From an uncultured Bacteroidales bacterium (GTDB lineage: Bacteria; Bacteroidota; Bacteroidia; Bacteroidales; P3), in NCBI GenBank assembly GCA_900318175.1, contig ONJQ01000029.1, forward strand, positions 32,549 through 96,548: DNA of 64,000 bases, written 5' to 3'. Each line of letters begins with the position of its first letter. Positions within the stretch are counted from its first letter, which is position 1. Made by a program: the position numbers and the translations under genes. A model generated the notes under the pieces. The model searched no databases, was not told where the DNA came from, and saw nothing but the letters and a program-made list of their open reading frames with translations. Below are positions 9,540 through 16,796 of this stretch, in pieces.

Positions 9540-9974
9540 GGGGAGATAGGCCTTGATCTGTATTGGGACAAAACCTACTTGGAGCAGCAACGCGAGGTGC
9601 TGAAGCAGCAGATGCGGTGGGCAAGGGAATTGGGCTTCCTGAACTTCGGCACCTACAAAGGTGTCATGCACTGCTTCGGGGGCAGCGTGCAGCAGGCCCA
9701 TAAAGCCGTCGAGATGGGTTTCCACCTCGGTATCGGCGGCGTGGTGACCTTCAAGAATGCCACTATGGCCGAGGTCGTAGCTTCGGTGCCCCTCCAAAGT
9801 ATCCTGTTGGAGACCGATGCTCCCTACCTTGCTCCCGTGCCCTATCGCGGCAAACGCAATGAGAGTGCCTACATCCCTGTCATAGCCGAGAAAATTGCAG
9901 CCCTCAAAGGTGTCTCCATCGCCGAAGTGGACGAGGTGACATCTGCCTCGGCCACCGTTCTGTTTGGTCTGTAA
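9540..9974 (+). pseudogene. tatD: tatD-family metallo-DNase remnant
   Basis: Homology to TatD hydrolases starts at GEIGLDLYWDKTYLEQQ and ends with LLETDAPYLAPVPYRGKRNE and a C-terminal helix. The first 90 or so residues, with the HxH metal site, are missing. In addition about 25 residues are lost in frame between RWARELG and KGVMHCFGG, removing the PVVIHxRD segment that supplies another metal-ligand histidine. The reading frame is open and continues upstream into unrelated sequence with an ATG at 9432, but the product cannot be an active TatD enzyme. It lies immediately after the restriction island, so the island may have replaced or interrupted the 5' half. Confidence 0.8.
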
Positions 9975-9985
9975 TGGCCGCAGTA

Positions 9986-10765
9986 CTATAGGCGATAGCC
10001 TATCCGGGCTATGAACATCAAGGGGTTTATGAAGTCGCCTTTAAACACCATGCTTCCCTGTTGGAGAGACCTGTCCCCAGCGGCCCGATAGTTGAAGTCC
10101 TCATAACCCTCAATCAGAACAGCCCCCATGCCCCACAATCCCAGGTCGGCCAGCCAGTGCCGGCTCTCTGTCAGTCCCACTGCCACCCGCCAGGCGGCCG
10201 TCACCTTAGTGCTGTAGTGGTCCACATAAGAGTAGTCATATAGTTGCAAGTTGCCAACCTCGATAGGTTGGGTGCCGCCCAGCATCTCTGCACTGCGGTT
10301 GGTAATGATGTTGAAGCCCAAGCCGGCCTGTGCTGTAACATAGAAATTGTACTTCTGGTTGATGGGGGTCTCGTAATGGAGGCCCGCCAGCACGGGGATA
10401 TGTAGAAAAAGGGGCTGGGTAAGCTTCACGGTGGCAAAATTGCGGCGCAGATTGGCCAGAGTAGTGATGCGGTTGACTCTGATTTCGGAGTTCACCCCAT
10501 TGATGACCAAGTCGGTGCTGAGGGCTATGCTCATCCGGCTGCTGTCGCGGGTGGGAATGTGGTAAGCCATACCCAGGTTGCCTCCCATTCCAGCACCGGC
10601 CAGGCTGCCGCCTGTCGTCAGTGCCCACCTGTTGCTGGCAAGGTCGGCTTTGGCATAATCGCCCAGCGGCAATGTCCATCCGGCATAAAAGTTCCACCTG
10701 TCATGTTGCGCTGCGGATGTGAAGGCCAGGGCCGCAAAAAGGATAGTTGCAATTGCTTTCTTCAT
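9986..10765 (-). CDS. Outer-membrane beta-barrel protein, function unknown
   Basis: The 259-residue product has a Sec signal peptide (MKKAIATILFAALAFTSAAQ) and then alternating amphipathic strands ending in the aromatic/hydrophobic terminus IARIGYRL. That is the pattern of Bacteroidota outer-membrane barrel proteins. No enzymatic motif is visible. It is transcribed away from rnfA, and its 3' end converges on the tatD remnant with an 11-base gap. A porin-like or structural role is possible, but I do not recognise a named family. Confidence 0.72.
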   Translation of the reverse strand: MKKAIATILFAALAFTSAAQHDRWNFYAGWTLPLGDYAKADLASNRWALTTGGSLAGAGMGGNLGMAYHIPTRDSSRMSIALSTDLVINGVNSEIRVNRITTLANLRRNFATVKLTQPLFLHIPVLAGLHYETPINQKYNFYVTAQAGLGFNIITNRSAEMLGGTQPIEVGNLQLYDYSYVDHYSTKVTAAWRVAVGLTESRHWLADLGLWGMGAVLIEGYEDFNYRAAGDRSLQQGSMVFKGDFINPLMFIARIGYRL

Positions 10766-10884
10766 AGGATGAATGCTGTTTTTATCATTGCCACGATAAA
10801 CGCAAAAAGGGGGGAGATATTACATGGCGGTACATTTTTTTCGGTCAAAGGCACAATAAAACTGCATGAATGAAAAAAAATATG

Positions 10885-10892
10885 TAAATTTG
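10885..10892 (+). promoter_or_regulatory. -7 element upstream of rnfA
   Basis: TAAATTTG fits the Bacteroidota -7 consensus TAnnTTTG and lies about 50 bases before the rnfA start. No TTG is found at the usual 19-base spacing, so only half of the promoter is supported. Confidence 0.55.
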
Positions 10893-10940
10893 CAGTCCGA
10901 ATATAATATCAAAATTGTAGAATAAAACTTTAATAATACT

Positions 10941-11528
10941 ATGGGTATCAGTATTTTTGCTTTGATTATCGGAGCTATATTTGTCAACAATGTTGTGTTG
11001 GCTCAGTTCCTTGGCATCTGTCCTTTCCTTGGAGTTTCTAAGGATGTGAAGAGTTCAATAGGTATGGGAGGCGCCGTGCTTTTCGTCATGTTGCTTGCCA
11101 CCCTGGTCACCTATCTTATCTACAATTATGTGTTGGTGCCCTTCAATCTGGGCTACCTCCAGACCATTGCCTACATCCTTGTCATTGCTGGCTTGGTTCA
11201 GATGGTCGAGATTGTTCTCAAGAAGATTGCCCCTGCCCTGTACCAGACGCTGGGTGTCTTCCTCCCGCTCATCACCACCAACTGTGCCGTCCTTGGCGTG
11301 GCCATCCTCGTTGTGCAGAAGAACATGAACCTGCTTGAGAGCATCGTTTATGCTGCCAGCATTGCCGTGGGCTTCACCCTGGCACTGGTCATCTTTGCCG
11401 GCCTCCGCGAGCAGATGGAGCTCACCGGTGTCCCCAAGGGCATGAAGGGTGTCCCCATCGCTTTGGTCACCGCTGGCATCCTTGCCATGGCATTTATGGG
11501 CTTCAATGGTCTCGTTCCGCTGCCGTAA
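10941..11528 (+). CDS. rnfA: Rnf/Rsx electron-transport complex subunit A
   Basis: This 195-residue membrane protein aligns through its length with RnfA/RsxA: FVNNVVLAQFLGICPFLGVS, LITTNCAVLGVAI and FAGLREQMELTGVPKGMKG. It has about six transmembrane helices. RnfA is an inner-membrane subunit of the ferredoxin:NAD+ oxidoreductase that pumps Na+ or H+. In related genomes it normally sits with rnfB, C, D, G and E. Here none of those genes flank it: a divergent porin-like gene lies upstream and a small lipoprotein gene downstream. It has its own -7 element. The identification is secure; the isolation is unusual. Confidence 0.93.
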   Translation: MGISIFALIIGAIFVNNVVLAQFLGICPFLGVSKDVKSSIGMGGAVLFVMLLATLVTYLIYNYVLVPFNLGYLQTIAYILVIAGLVQMVEIVLKKIAPALYQTLGVFLPLITTNCAVLGVAILVVQKNMNLLESIVYAASIAVGFTLALVIFAGLREQMELTGVPKGMKGVPIALVTAGILAMAFMGFNGLVPLP

Positions 11529-11704
11529 ATGCGTCCAAAAAGACCCTCATTTTTCGTTTTTCGACACTAAAAAAGGCTGAATTTCAAGAAAAAAGAACTC
11601 GACGCGAGCCGAAAATCAGAATTTTAACATTTTGAATTTTAACATTTTGGCGAAGCGTTAAGATTTTTTGACATTTTTTTTCTTTTTAGTCGTGGAAATT
11701 GTAG

Positions 11705-11712
11705 TACTTTTG
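11705..11712 (+). promoter_or_regulatory. -7 element upstream of small lipoprotein gene
   Basis: TACTTTTG followed by CA fits the Bacteroidota -7 consensus. It lies about 95 bases before the ATG at 11808, implying a long leader. The region 11529-11704 holds two copies of GAATTTTAACATTTT and no gene that I can support. Confidence 0.6.
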
Positions 11713-11807
11713 CATTCGATTTGAAACAACAACAAAGCCTGTTTCAATCGGCAAAAAAGAAAACATTTTAAACTAATAGAAAAGATAACTTTAAAAAATT
11801 CAAAGAG

Positions 11808-12005
11808 ATGAAAAAAGTAATGTTCCTTATGGCTGTCGCCGGCATGTTCGCCTTTGCAGCTTGCAACAACACCCCCGCTGAGACCGAAACTATCGATACC
11901 GCTGCTGTGGTTGAGGAAATGGTCGAAGAGCCCATCGTTGACAGCGCTGTTGAGACTATGGCTGAAGAGGCCGTTGCCGAGGTTGCTACCGAGGTTGCCG
12001 AATAA
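11808..12005 (+). CDS. Small acidic lipoprotein
   Basis: The 65-residue product has a lipoprotein signal sequence with the lipobox FAAC (Cys19). The mature part of about 46 residues is almost entirely Glu, Ala, Val, Thr and Asp, with no aromatic residues and a strong negative charge. It is bracketed by its own -7 element and a strong terminator, so it is a monocistronic, probably well expressed gene. No family is recognised. It may be an abundant outer-membrane or periplasmic lipoprotein; function is unknown. Confidence 0.75.
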   Translation: MKKVMFLMAVAGMFAFAACNNTPAETETIDTAAVVEEMVEEPIVDSAVETMAEEAVAEVATEVAE

Positions 12006-12030
12006 TCATTCGACATTACCAACAGAATGA

Positions 12031-12067
12031 AGGAGACTGTCCGTCTGGACGGTCTCCTTTCTTTTTT
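12031..12067 (+). terminator. Intrinsic terminator after small lipoprotein gene
   Basis: AGGAGAC-GTCC and GGAC-GTCTCCT pair across a TCTG-type loop, followed by a T-rich tract. Confidence 0.85.
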
Positions 12068-12091
12068 GCCTCTACCCAAGAGGTTTTTTTG

Positions 12092-12121
12092 TTGCTGGTT
12101 CGTTTTTTTTTCGTATCTTTG
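12092..12121 (+). promoter_or_regulatory. Promoter of trpS
   Basis: TTG at 12092-12094, a 19-base spacer, then TATCTTTG at 12114-12121. This places transcription start near 12128, downstream of the in-frame ATG at 12089, and therefore decides the start of trpS. Confidence 0.8.
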
Positions 12122-12172
12122 CATTCCCGCGGAGTGTCTCTGCGGCCTATTGTTTTATTCATTTATCACTCT

Positions 12173-13189
12173 ATGTCTATGACTGATAACATCAAGCGTG
12201 AGGTTGTGTGCAGCGGCATCCGCCCTACGGGCAACCTGCATCTGGGCAACTATTTCGGCGCCCTCCGCAATTTCGTGAAGCTGCAGGAGCAGTATGACTG
12301 CTACTTTTTCGTGGCGGACTACCATTCGCTGACCACTCATCCCACTCCGGGCAACCTGTATCAGAATGCCCGTCAGATATTGGTGCAATACTTGGCTGTC
12401 GGCCTCGACCCCGAACGCGCTACCATCTATTTCCAGAGCGACCTCCCGCAGACCGCGGAGCTCTACCTCTTCTTTAATATGAATGCCTACCTTGGCGAGC
12501 TGGAGCGCGTCACCTCCTTCAAGGACAAGGTGCGCCAGAACCCCAACAATGTGAACGCCGGTCTGCTGACCTATCCCACGCTGATGGCGGCGGACATCCT
12601 AATCCACAAGGCCACGCGCGTGCCGGTGGGTAAGGACCAGGAGCAGCACTTGGAGATGACCCGTACCTACGCCCAGCGTTTCAATAGCATGTATGGCAGC
12701 GAGGTCTTCCCGTTGCCGCAAGCCGTGGGCTCTCCCGCCGGTCTGGTGAAAATCCCTGCCCTGAACGGCAGCGGCAAGATGGGCAAGAGTGAAGGTGAAG
12801 CCAGCACCATCTTCCTTACCGACGAGCCCTCCGTCATCCGCAAGAAGATTATGAAGGCCAAGAGCGACAGCGGCCCCACCGAGATGAACCAAAAGAAACC
12901 CGAGGAGATTGAGAACCTCTTCAGTCTGCTGAAGGCTGTCTCCAAGCTGGAGACCGTCGAGTATTTCGACGACCTCTACAACCGCTGCCAGATTCGTTAC
13001 GGCGACCTCAAGAAACAGCTGGCCGAGGATATGGTGGCCTTTGTCGAGCCGCTGCGCCAGCGCATCCTTGAAGTGGGTGCCGACGAGGAGGGCCTCCGCC
13101 GCATCATCGACCGCGGCAAGGAGAAGGCCCGCGCCAGTGCCGACCGCACCATCGCCGAGGTCCGCCACGTCATAGGCTACAGGGACTGA
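12173..13189 (+). CDS. trpS: Tryptophan--tRNA ligase
   Basis: This class I aminoacyl-tRNA synthetase charges tRNA-Trp with tryptophan using ATP. The HIGH-type signature appears as PTGNLHLGNYFGAL (about residues 18-31) and the KMSKS loop as GSGKMGKSEGEAS (about 200-212). Its 338 residues match the usual length. I start at 12173; the ATG at 12179, two codons later, is equally possible. An ATG at 12089 is excluded because it lies upstream of the promoter. No terminator separates it from manC, so the two may be co-transcribed. Confidence 0.95.
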   Translation: MSMTDNIKREVVCSGIRPTGNLHLGNYFGALRNFVKLQEQYDCYFFVADYHSLTTHPTPGNLYQNARQILVQYLAVGLDPERATIYFQSDLPQTAELYLFFNMNAYLGELERVTSFKDKVRQNPNNVNAGLLTYPTLMAADILIHKATRVPVGKDQEQHLEMTRTYAQRFNSMYGSEVFPLPQAVGSPAGLVKIPALNGSGKMGKSEGEASTIFLTDEPSVIRKKIMKAKSDSGPTEMNQKKPEEIENLFSLLKAVSKLETVEYFDDLYNRCQIRYGDLKKQLAEDMVAFVEPLRQRILEVGADEEGLRRIIDRGKEKARASADRTIAEVRHVIGYRD

Positions 13190-13235
13190 ACCCCTCTCAA
13201 ATCTATTATAGCTATCACCCCTAAATCAAATAACC

Positions 13236-14303
13236 ATGAGCAACCGTTACTGCATCATCATGGCCGGCGGCATTGGCAGCCGTTTCTGGCCCCTCAGCAA
13301 GAACAACTACCCCAAACAGTTCCTTGACATCTTGGGGACTGGCAAGAGTTTCATCCGCAGCACCTTTGAGCGTTTCCTGCCCGTGGTGCCCGCTGAGAAC
13401 TTCCTGGTGGTGACCAACGCCGCCTACAAGAGCATGGTGCTGGAGCATCTGCCCGAACTGAAGCCGGAACAGGTGCTGTGCGAGCCCATGCGCCGCAACA
13501 CCGCTCCCTGCATCGCCTACGCCAACTACCGCATCCTCTCGCGCAACCCCGAGGCCAGCATTGTGGTCACCCCTGCCGACCACCTCGTCACCAACGAAGT
13601 GGAGTTCCAGCGCATCATCCGAGTGGGCATGGACTTTGTCGAAGACCCCACCCACGCCGACGCTCTCCTCACCATAGGCATCAAGCCCTCGCGCCCCGAG
13701 ACGGGCTATGGCTACATTGAGTGGAATGCGGACCGCGACGGCTCCTCAGCCCAAGAGGTGAAGCCTGTGGTCAACTTCAAGGAGAAACCCAATCTGGAGA
13801 CTGCCAAGCAATACCTCGCCTCTGGCCGTTACCTTTGGAACGCCGGCATCTTCGTCTGGTCGCTGCAGGGTATCCGCCGCGCCTATCACGATTACCTGCC
13901 CGACATGGAGCAGCTCTTCGACAGCGGCCGTGCCCTCTTTGGCACCGAGAAGGAGCAAGCTTTCATCAATGATATGTTCCCGCAGTGCGAGAACATCAGT
14001 ATCGACTACGGCGTGATGGAGCGTTCCCCCAACCGCTTCACCATCCCCGCCGACTTCGGCTGGAGCGACATCGGCACCTGGGGCTCCCTCTACGAGCACG
14101 CCGCCCACGACGCAGCCCAAAATGCCGTCAGCGGCCACGCCGTGCTGGAGCAGACCCGCAACAGCGTCGTCAACATCGAGCCCGGCTATGAGGCCGTCGT
14201 GCAGGGTATGGACCGCTGCCTTGTGGCCTTGCGCGACCACAGCCTGCTGGTGTGCCGCCTCGATGACGAGCAGAACATCAAGCACTGGATAGAACGCCTG
14301 TAG
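13236..14303 (+). CDS. manC: Mannose-1-phosphate guanylyltransferase
   Basis: The 355-residue cytoplasmic enzyme makes GDP-mannose from GTP and mannose-1-phosphate for capsule, LPS and glycoprotein synthesis. The nucleotidyltransferase signature MAGGIGSRFWPLSK with YPKQFLD is at residues 9-30. CEPMRRNTAPCIAYA, VVTPADHLV, the sugar-binding ETGYGYIEW and the active-site NFKEKP (about 180) follow in order. WNAGIFVW and FGWSDIGTWGSLYEH complete the family pattern. It lacks the C-terminal isomerase domain of bifunctional ManC. It lies 46 bases after trpS and is closed by a terminator. Confidence 0.93.
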   Translation: MSNRYCIIMAGGIGSRFWPLSKNNYPKQFLDILGTGKSFIRSTFERFLPVVPAENFLVVTNAAYKSMVLEHLPELKPEQVLCEPMRRNTAPCIAYANYRILSRNPEASIVVTPADHLVTNEVEFQRIIRVGMDFVEDPTHADALLTIGIKPSRPETGYGYIEWNADRDGSSAQEVKPVVNFKEKPNLETAKQYLASGRYLWNAGIFVWSLQGIRRAYHDYLPDMEQLFDSGRALFGTEKEQAFINDMFPQCENISIDYGVMERSPNRFTIPADFGWSDIGTWGSLYEHAAHDAAQNAVSGHAVLEQTRNSVVNIEPGYEAVVQGMDRCLVALRDHSLLVCRLDDEQNIKHWIERL

Positions 14304-14320
14304 GCAACAATATTCCCATG

Positions 14321-14365
14321 AAGCAGGATTTTTTATACACCGTGTGTAAGAAATCCTGCTTTTTT
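14321..14365 (+). terminator. Intrinsic terminator after manC
   Basis: AAGCAGGATTT pairs with AAATCCTGCTT, with further pairing of TACACC/GTGTA inside, followed by TTTTT. Confidence 0.85.
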
Positions 14366-14394
14366 GCGTCTATATAAGCAAACAACACACCATA

Positions 14395-14895
14395 ATGAAA
14401 AAGACCCCGCTCATCCTCCTGTTTGCCGCCCTGCTGCTGACGGCCTGTGACCCCGGATACACCATGGAGTTTGCCATCGACAATCAAACCACCCATGCCG
14501 TCACCATCCAGTCGCTCCAGCCCGTCGACACCGTGGGCCACACCACCTCCCGGCTCACCCCCCTTTCGGCACCGGCGCAGACCGACACAGTTGTATGGGT
14601 GACCGGCGGATTGGGGCATGCCTCAATTAATATTATAGCCAAGGATATTGAGTGGCACAACTACGGCGACAGCGTGCAGCTCCGTTTCGACGACGGCCGC
14701 GCCCTCAACTACTACCGCGACAGTACCGGCTTCGATGCACTCTACCGTTTCGAGGATGCCAATGCCGACACCTCGCTCTACCGCTACGAGGAGATTGTCA
14801 ACCAGCGACCGCCTTTCAAAGGCAATGCACGTTACGGCAAAGTCACCCTCGTCGTCACCGACAGCCTGTATAACATGAGCAGCCCGCGTCCATGA
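14395..14895 (+). CDS. Lipoprotein of ECF sigma operon, unknown function
   Basis: The 166-residue product starts with a lipoprotein signal and lipobox LTAC (Cys18). The mature part is beta-rich (MEFAIDNQTTHAVTIQSL onward) with no motif I recognise. Its last codons overlap the start of the sigma factor gene (ATGA), so the two are translationally coupled. The coupling suggests it belongs to the same envelope-response unit, perhaps as a periplasmic sensor. That is inference from position only. Confidence 0.75.
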   Translation: MKKTPLILLFAALLLTACDPGYTMEFAIDNQTTHAVTIQSLQPVDTVGHTTSRLTPLSAPAQTDTVVWVTGGLGHASINIIAKDIEWHNYGDSVQLRFDDGRALNYYRDSTGFDALYRFEDANADTSLYRYEEIVNQRPPFKGNARYGKVTLVVTDSLYNMSSPRP

Positions 14896-15368
14896 CCGAC
14901 GACGAGTTCATAGCCCAGCTCTCACAACACGAGCGCCTCCTGCACAGCATCAGCGTCACCTTCGCCCGCGGCGACGCCGAAGTGGAGAAGGACATCTACC
15001 AGGAGATACTCTACAACCTGTGGCGCACCCGCGACCGCTACAACGGGCAGTGCTCGATAAAGAACTGGCTCTACCGTGTGGGGTTGAACACCGCCATCAG
15101 CCTTTGGCGGCAGGAGAAGAAACGGGTGCAAACCACCCCGATAACGCCCCTCATGGAAGACACCGTCGCTGAGGAGCCCTCCAGCCCCCTCTACGACGAA
15201 CTCTACCGGCTTATCGACCTCCTGCCCAAAGACGACCAGGCGTTGGTGTTCCTCTACATCGACGGCGCCACCGAGGAGGAGATGGCCTCCGTTCTCGGCA
15301 TATCGAAAAGCAATGTGGGTGTCCGCATCCACCGCGTGAAACAAAAACTATCCAAACTAAAACCCTAA
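14892..15368 (+). CDS. ECF-type RNA polymerase sigma factor
   Basis: The 158-residue protein has the two-domain layout of extracytoplasmic function sigma factors. Region 2 includes EKDIYQEILYNLWRTRDRY and IKNWLYRVGLNTAI (about residues 30-75). Region 4 includes LPKDDQALVFLYIDGATEEE and VLGISKSNVGVRIHRVKQKL (about 110-155), a helix-turn-helix that reads the -35 region. It is coupled to the upstream lipoprotein and is followed six bases later by a membrane protein that may act as anti-sigma. The envelope-protein neighbours suggest it controls its own operon. Confidence 0.9.
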   Translation: MTDDEFIAQLSQHERLLHSISVTFARGDAEVEKDIYQEILYNLWRTRDRYNGQCSIKNWLYRVGLNTAISLWRQEKKRVQTTPITPLMEDTVAEEPSSPLYDELYRLIDLLPKDDQALVFLYIDGATEEEMASVLGISKSNVGVRIHRVKQKLSKLKP

Positions 15369-15373
15369 GTGTT

Positions 15374-15955
15374 ATGGAAGATATACTGGACCAACTGCGC
15401 GACAGCCGCCTCAACCGACCCCCGCAGCGGCAGCGCGAAATCAATATCAACGACCTCTCCGCCCACAACAAGGCCCACGCGGCCTACGACCACCTGCGCT
15501 GGAGGCTCAACTGGGGCTTGCCCGGCAGCATAGTGCTCATGCTTGTTGTCGCGGCATTGGCTCCCTATTATGTCCACTCGCTGCCCTACTTCGTCTGCTA
15601 CGCCGTAGTGCAGCTAATCACCATCGTGCGGGTGATGATTGCCGTGCAGATGTACATCGCCATCCGTCACCTCGACCCCACACGTCCCGTGGCCGAAGTC
15701 AACGCCTATGCCGACCGCATGACCCTCCTGCAGCGTTTCAATCACCACTATACCCTCTACATCAAGCTGCCCCTCACCGTCTGTCTCGGTCCCCTCTTCG
15801 GTCCCCCGATGGGCTTTGACTTCTTCAGCTACAAGTGGGTCCTCTACCTGTGGATTGTCCTCTGCGTCGTGCTGCTCTCGCTCAATGCCTGGGGCATTGT
15901 CCGCTCCTTCCGTAAATTAGATGCTGCTATCGAAAACATCAAAAACAACAACTAA
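15374..15955 (+). CDS. Membrane protein downstream of ECF sigma factor (possible anti-sigma)
   Basis: The 193-residue product has a charged cytoplasmic N-terminus of about 50 residues and then four predicted transmembrane segments (starting near GSIVLMLVVAALA, FVCYAVVQLITIV, LPLTVCLGPLFG and YLWIVLCVVLLSL). Genes of this shape often follow ECF sigma genes in Bacteroidales. No known anti-sigma domain is recognisable, so an anti-sigma role is only suggested by position. It begins six bases after the sigma gene. Confidence 0.72.
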   Translation: MEDILDQLRDSRLNRPPQRQREININDLSAHNKAHAAYDHLRWRLNWGLPGSIVLMLVVAALAPYYVHSLPYFVCYAVVQLITIVRVMIAVQMYIAIRHLDPTRPVAEVNAYADRMTLLQRFNHHYTLYIKLPLTVCLGPLFGPPMGFDFFSYKWVLYLWIVLCVVLLSLNAWGIVRSFRKLDAAIENIKNNN

Positions 15956-15967
15956 AAACATGCAGAT

Positions 15968-16687
15968 ATGAAAACGACTAGGTTATTCATCCTTTGTGCA
16001 GCCGTTGCAACCTTGATGACAGGTTGTGGTGTATACAACCCAATGACGGTACACATACCCCTCATCCACGAGCGTGGCGAGGTGCAGGTAGAGGGTGCCT
16101 TACTGCCAACGACCAGATGGCCTGTCCCCCTCGACATGCGTGCCTCGGTGGCGTGGGGCATCACAAACAATCTGGCTGTGCAGGCCGCTATCGACCCCTT
16201 CCGCTCTTATTCGCAGGCCATGGCCGGTTTATTCTTCCCGCTGGAGAACAACTTTGTGTGGGAAATCTACGTCGGCGTGGGCACGGGCAAGGGCCGTCAG
16301 TCTAATATTGGGGGCATGGAGCCTTGGACAATCCCCAGCGGAACGTTCCGGTCGGTCTTTGTGCAAGGCGATGCCGGGTGGCTCGAAATGACCCGCAAGG
16401 GCCATCTCGACCTCGCTTTCAGCCTCAAGACGGGAGTACTGAAGGGCGAGATAAAGGTGGGCAAGGGTGTTCCTTATGAAGTGAACGGTGAATGGATAAC
16501 AGATTATGCCACTACACTTGCCGACAACATTCTACTGGAACCCACAGTTGAGCTGCGCTTCGGCTGGGAACGCTTCAAGTTCAACGTCAAGGCGGGACTC
16601 TGTTATCTGGTGCCGTGGCGGCCCGAAGGCTATCATATCAGTCAGGGACTCCTCAGTCTTGGCGCTGGCATGAGCTACCGCTTCTGA
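15968..16687 (+). CDS. Lipoprotein / outer-membrane protein of ECF operon
   Basis: The 239-residue protein has a lipobox LMTGC (Cys20), then a beta-rich body that ends in a terminal aromatic (LGAGMSYRF). This looks like a lipidated outer-membrane barrel or barrel-associated protein. It lies 12 bases after the membrane protein gene and ends the four-gene unit just before a long bidirectional terminator. No named family is recognised. Confidence 0.72.
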   Translation: MKTTRLFILCAAVATLMTGCGVYNPMTVHIPLIHERGEVQVEGALLPTTRWPVPLDMRASVAWGITNNLAVQAAIDPFRSYSQAMAGLFFPLENNFVWEIYVGVGTGKGRQSNIGGMEPWTIPSGTFRSVFVQGDAGWLEMTRKGHLDLAFSLKTGVLKGEIKVGKGVPYEVNGEWITDYATTLADNILLEPTVELRFGWERFKFNVKAGLCYLVPWRPEGYHISQGLLSLGAGMSYRF

Positions 16688-16723
16688 TTCCCTGCACCCG
16701 TTTTTTTTCACGGCTTTGTAATA

Positions 16724-16778
16724 CTTGTTTCCCACTTGTTTTACACTTTTTTAAAATGTAAAACAAGTGGGAAACAAG
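16724..16778. terminator. Bidirectional terminator with 22-bp perfect arms
   Basis: An inverted repeat begins CTTGTTTCCCACTTG and ends CAAGTGGGAAACAAG; the 22-base arms pair without mismatch around an 11-base T/A-rich loop. It lies between two convergent genes and would serve both. Confidence 0.8.
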
Positions 16779-16796
16779 AGGCGAAAGGGTTGGCAG

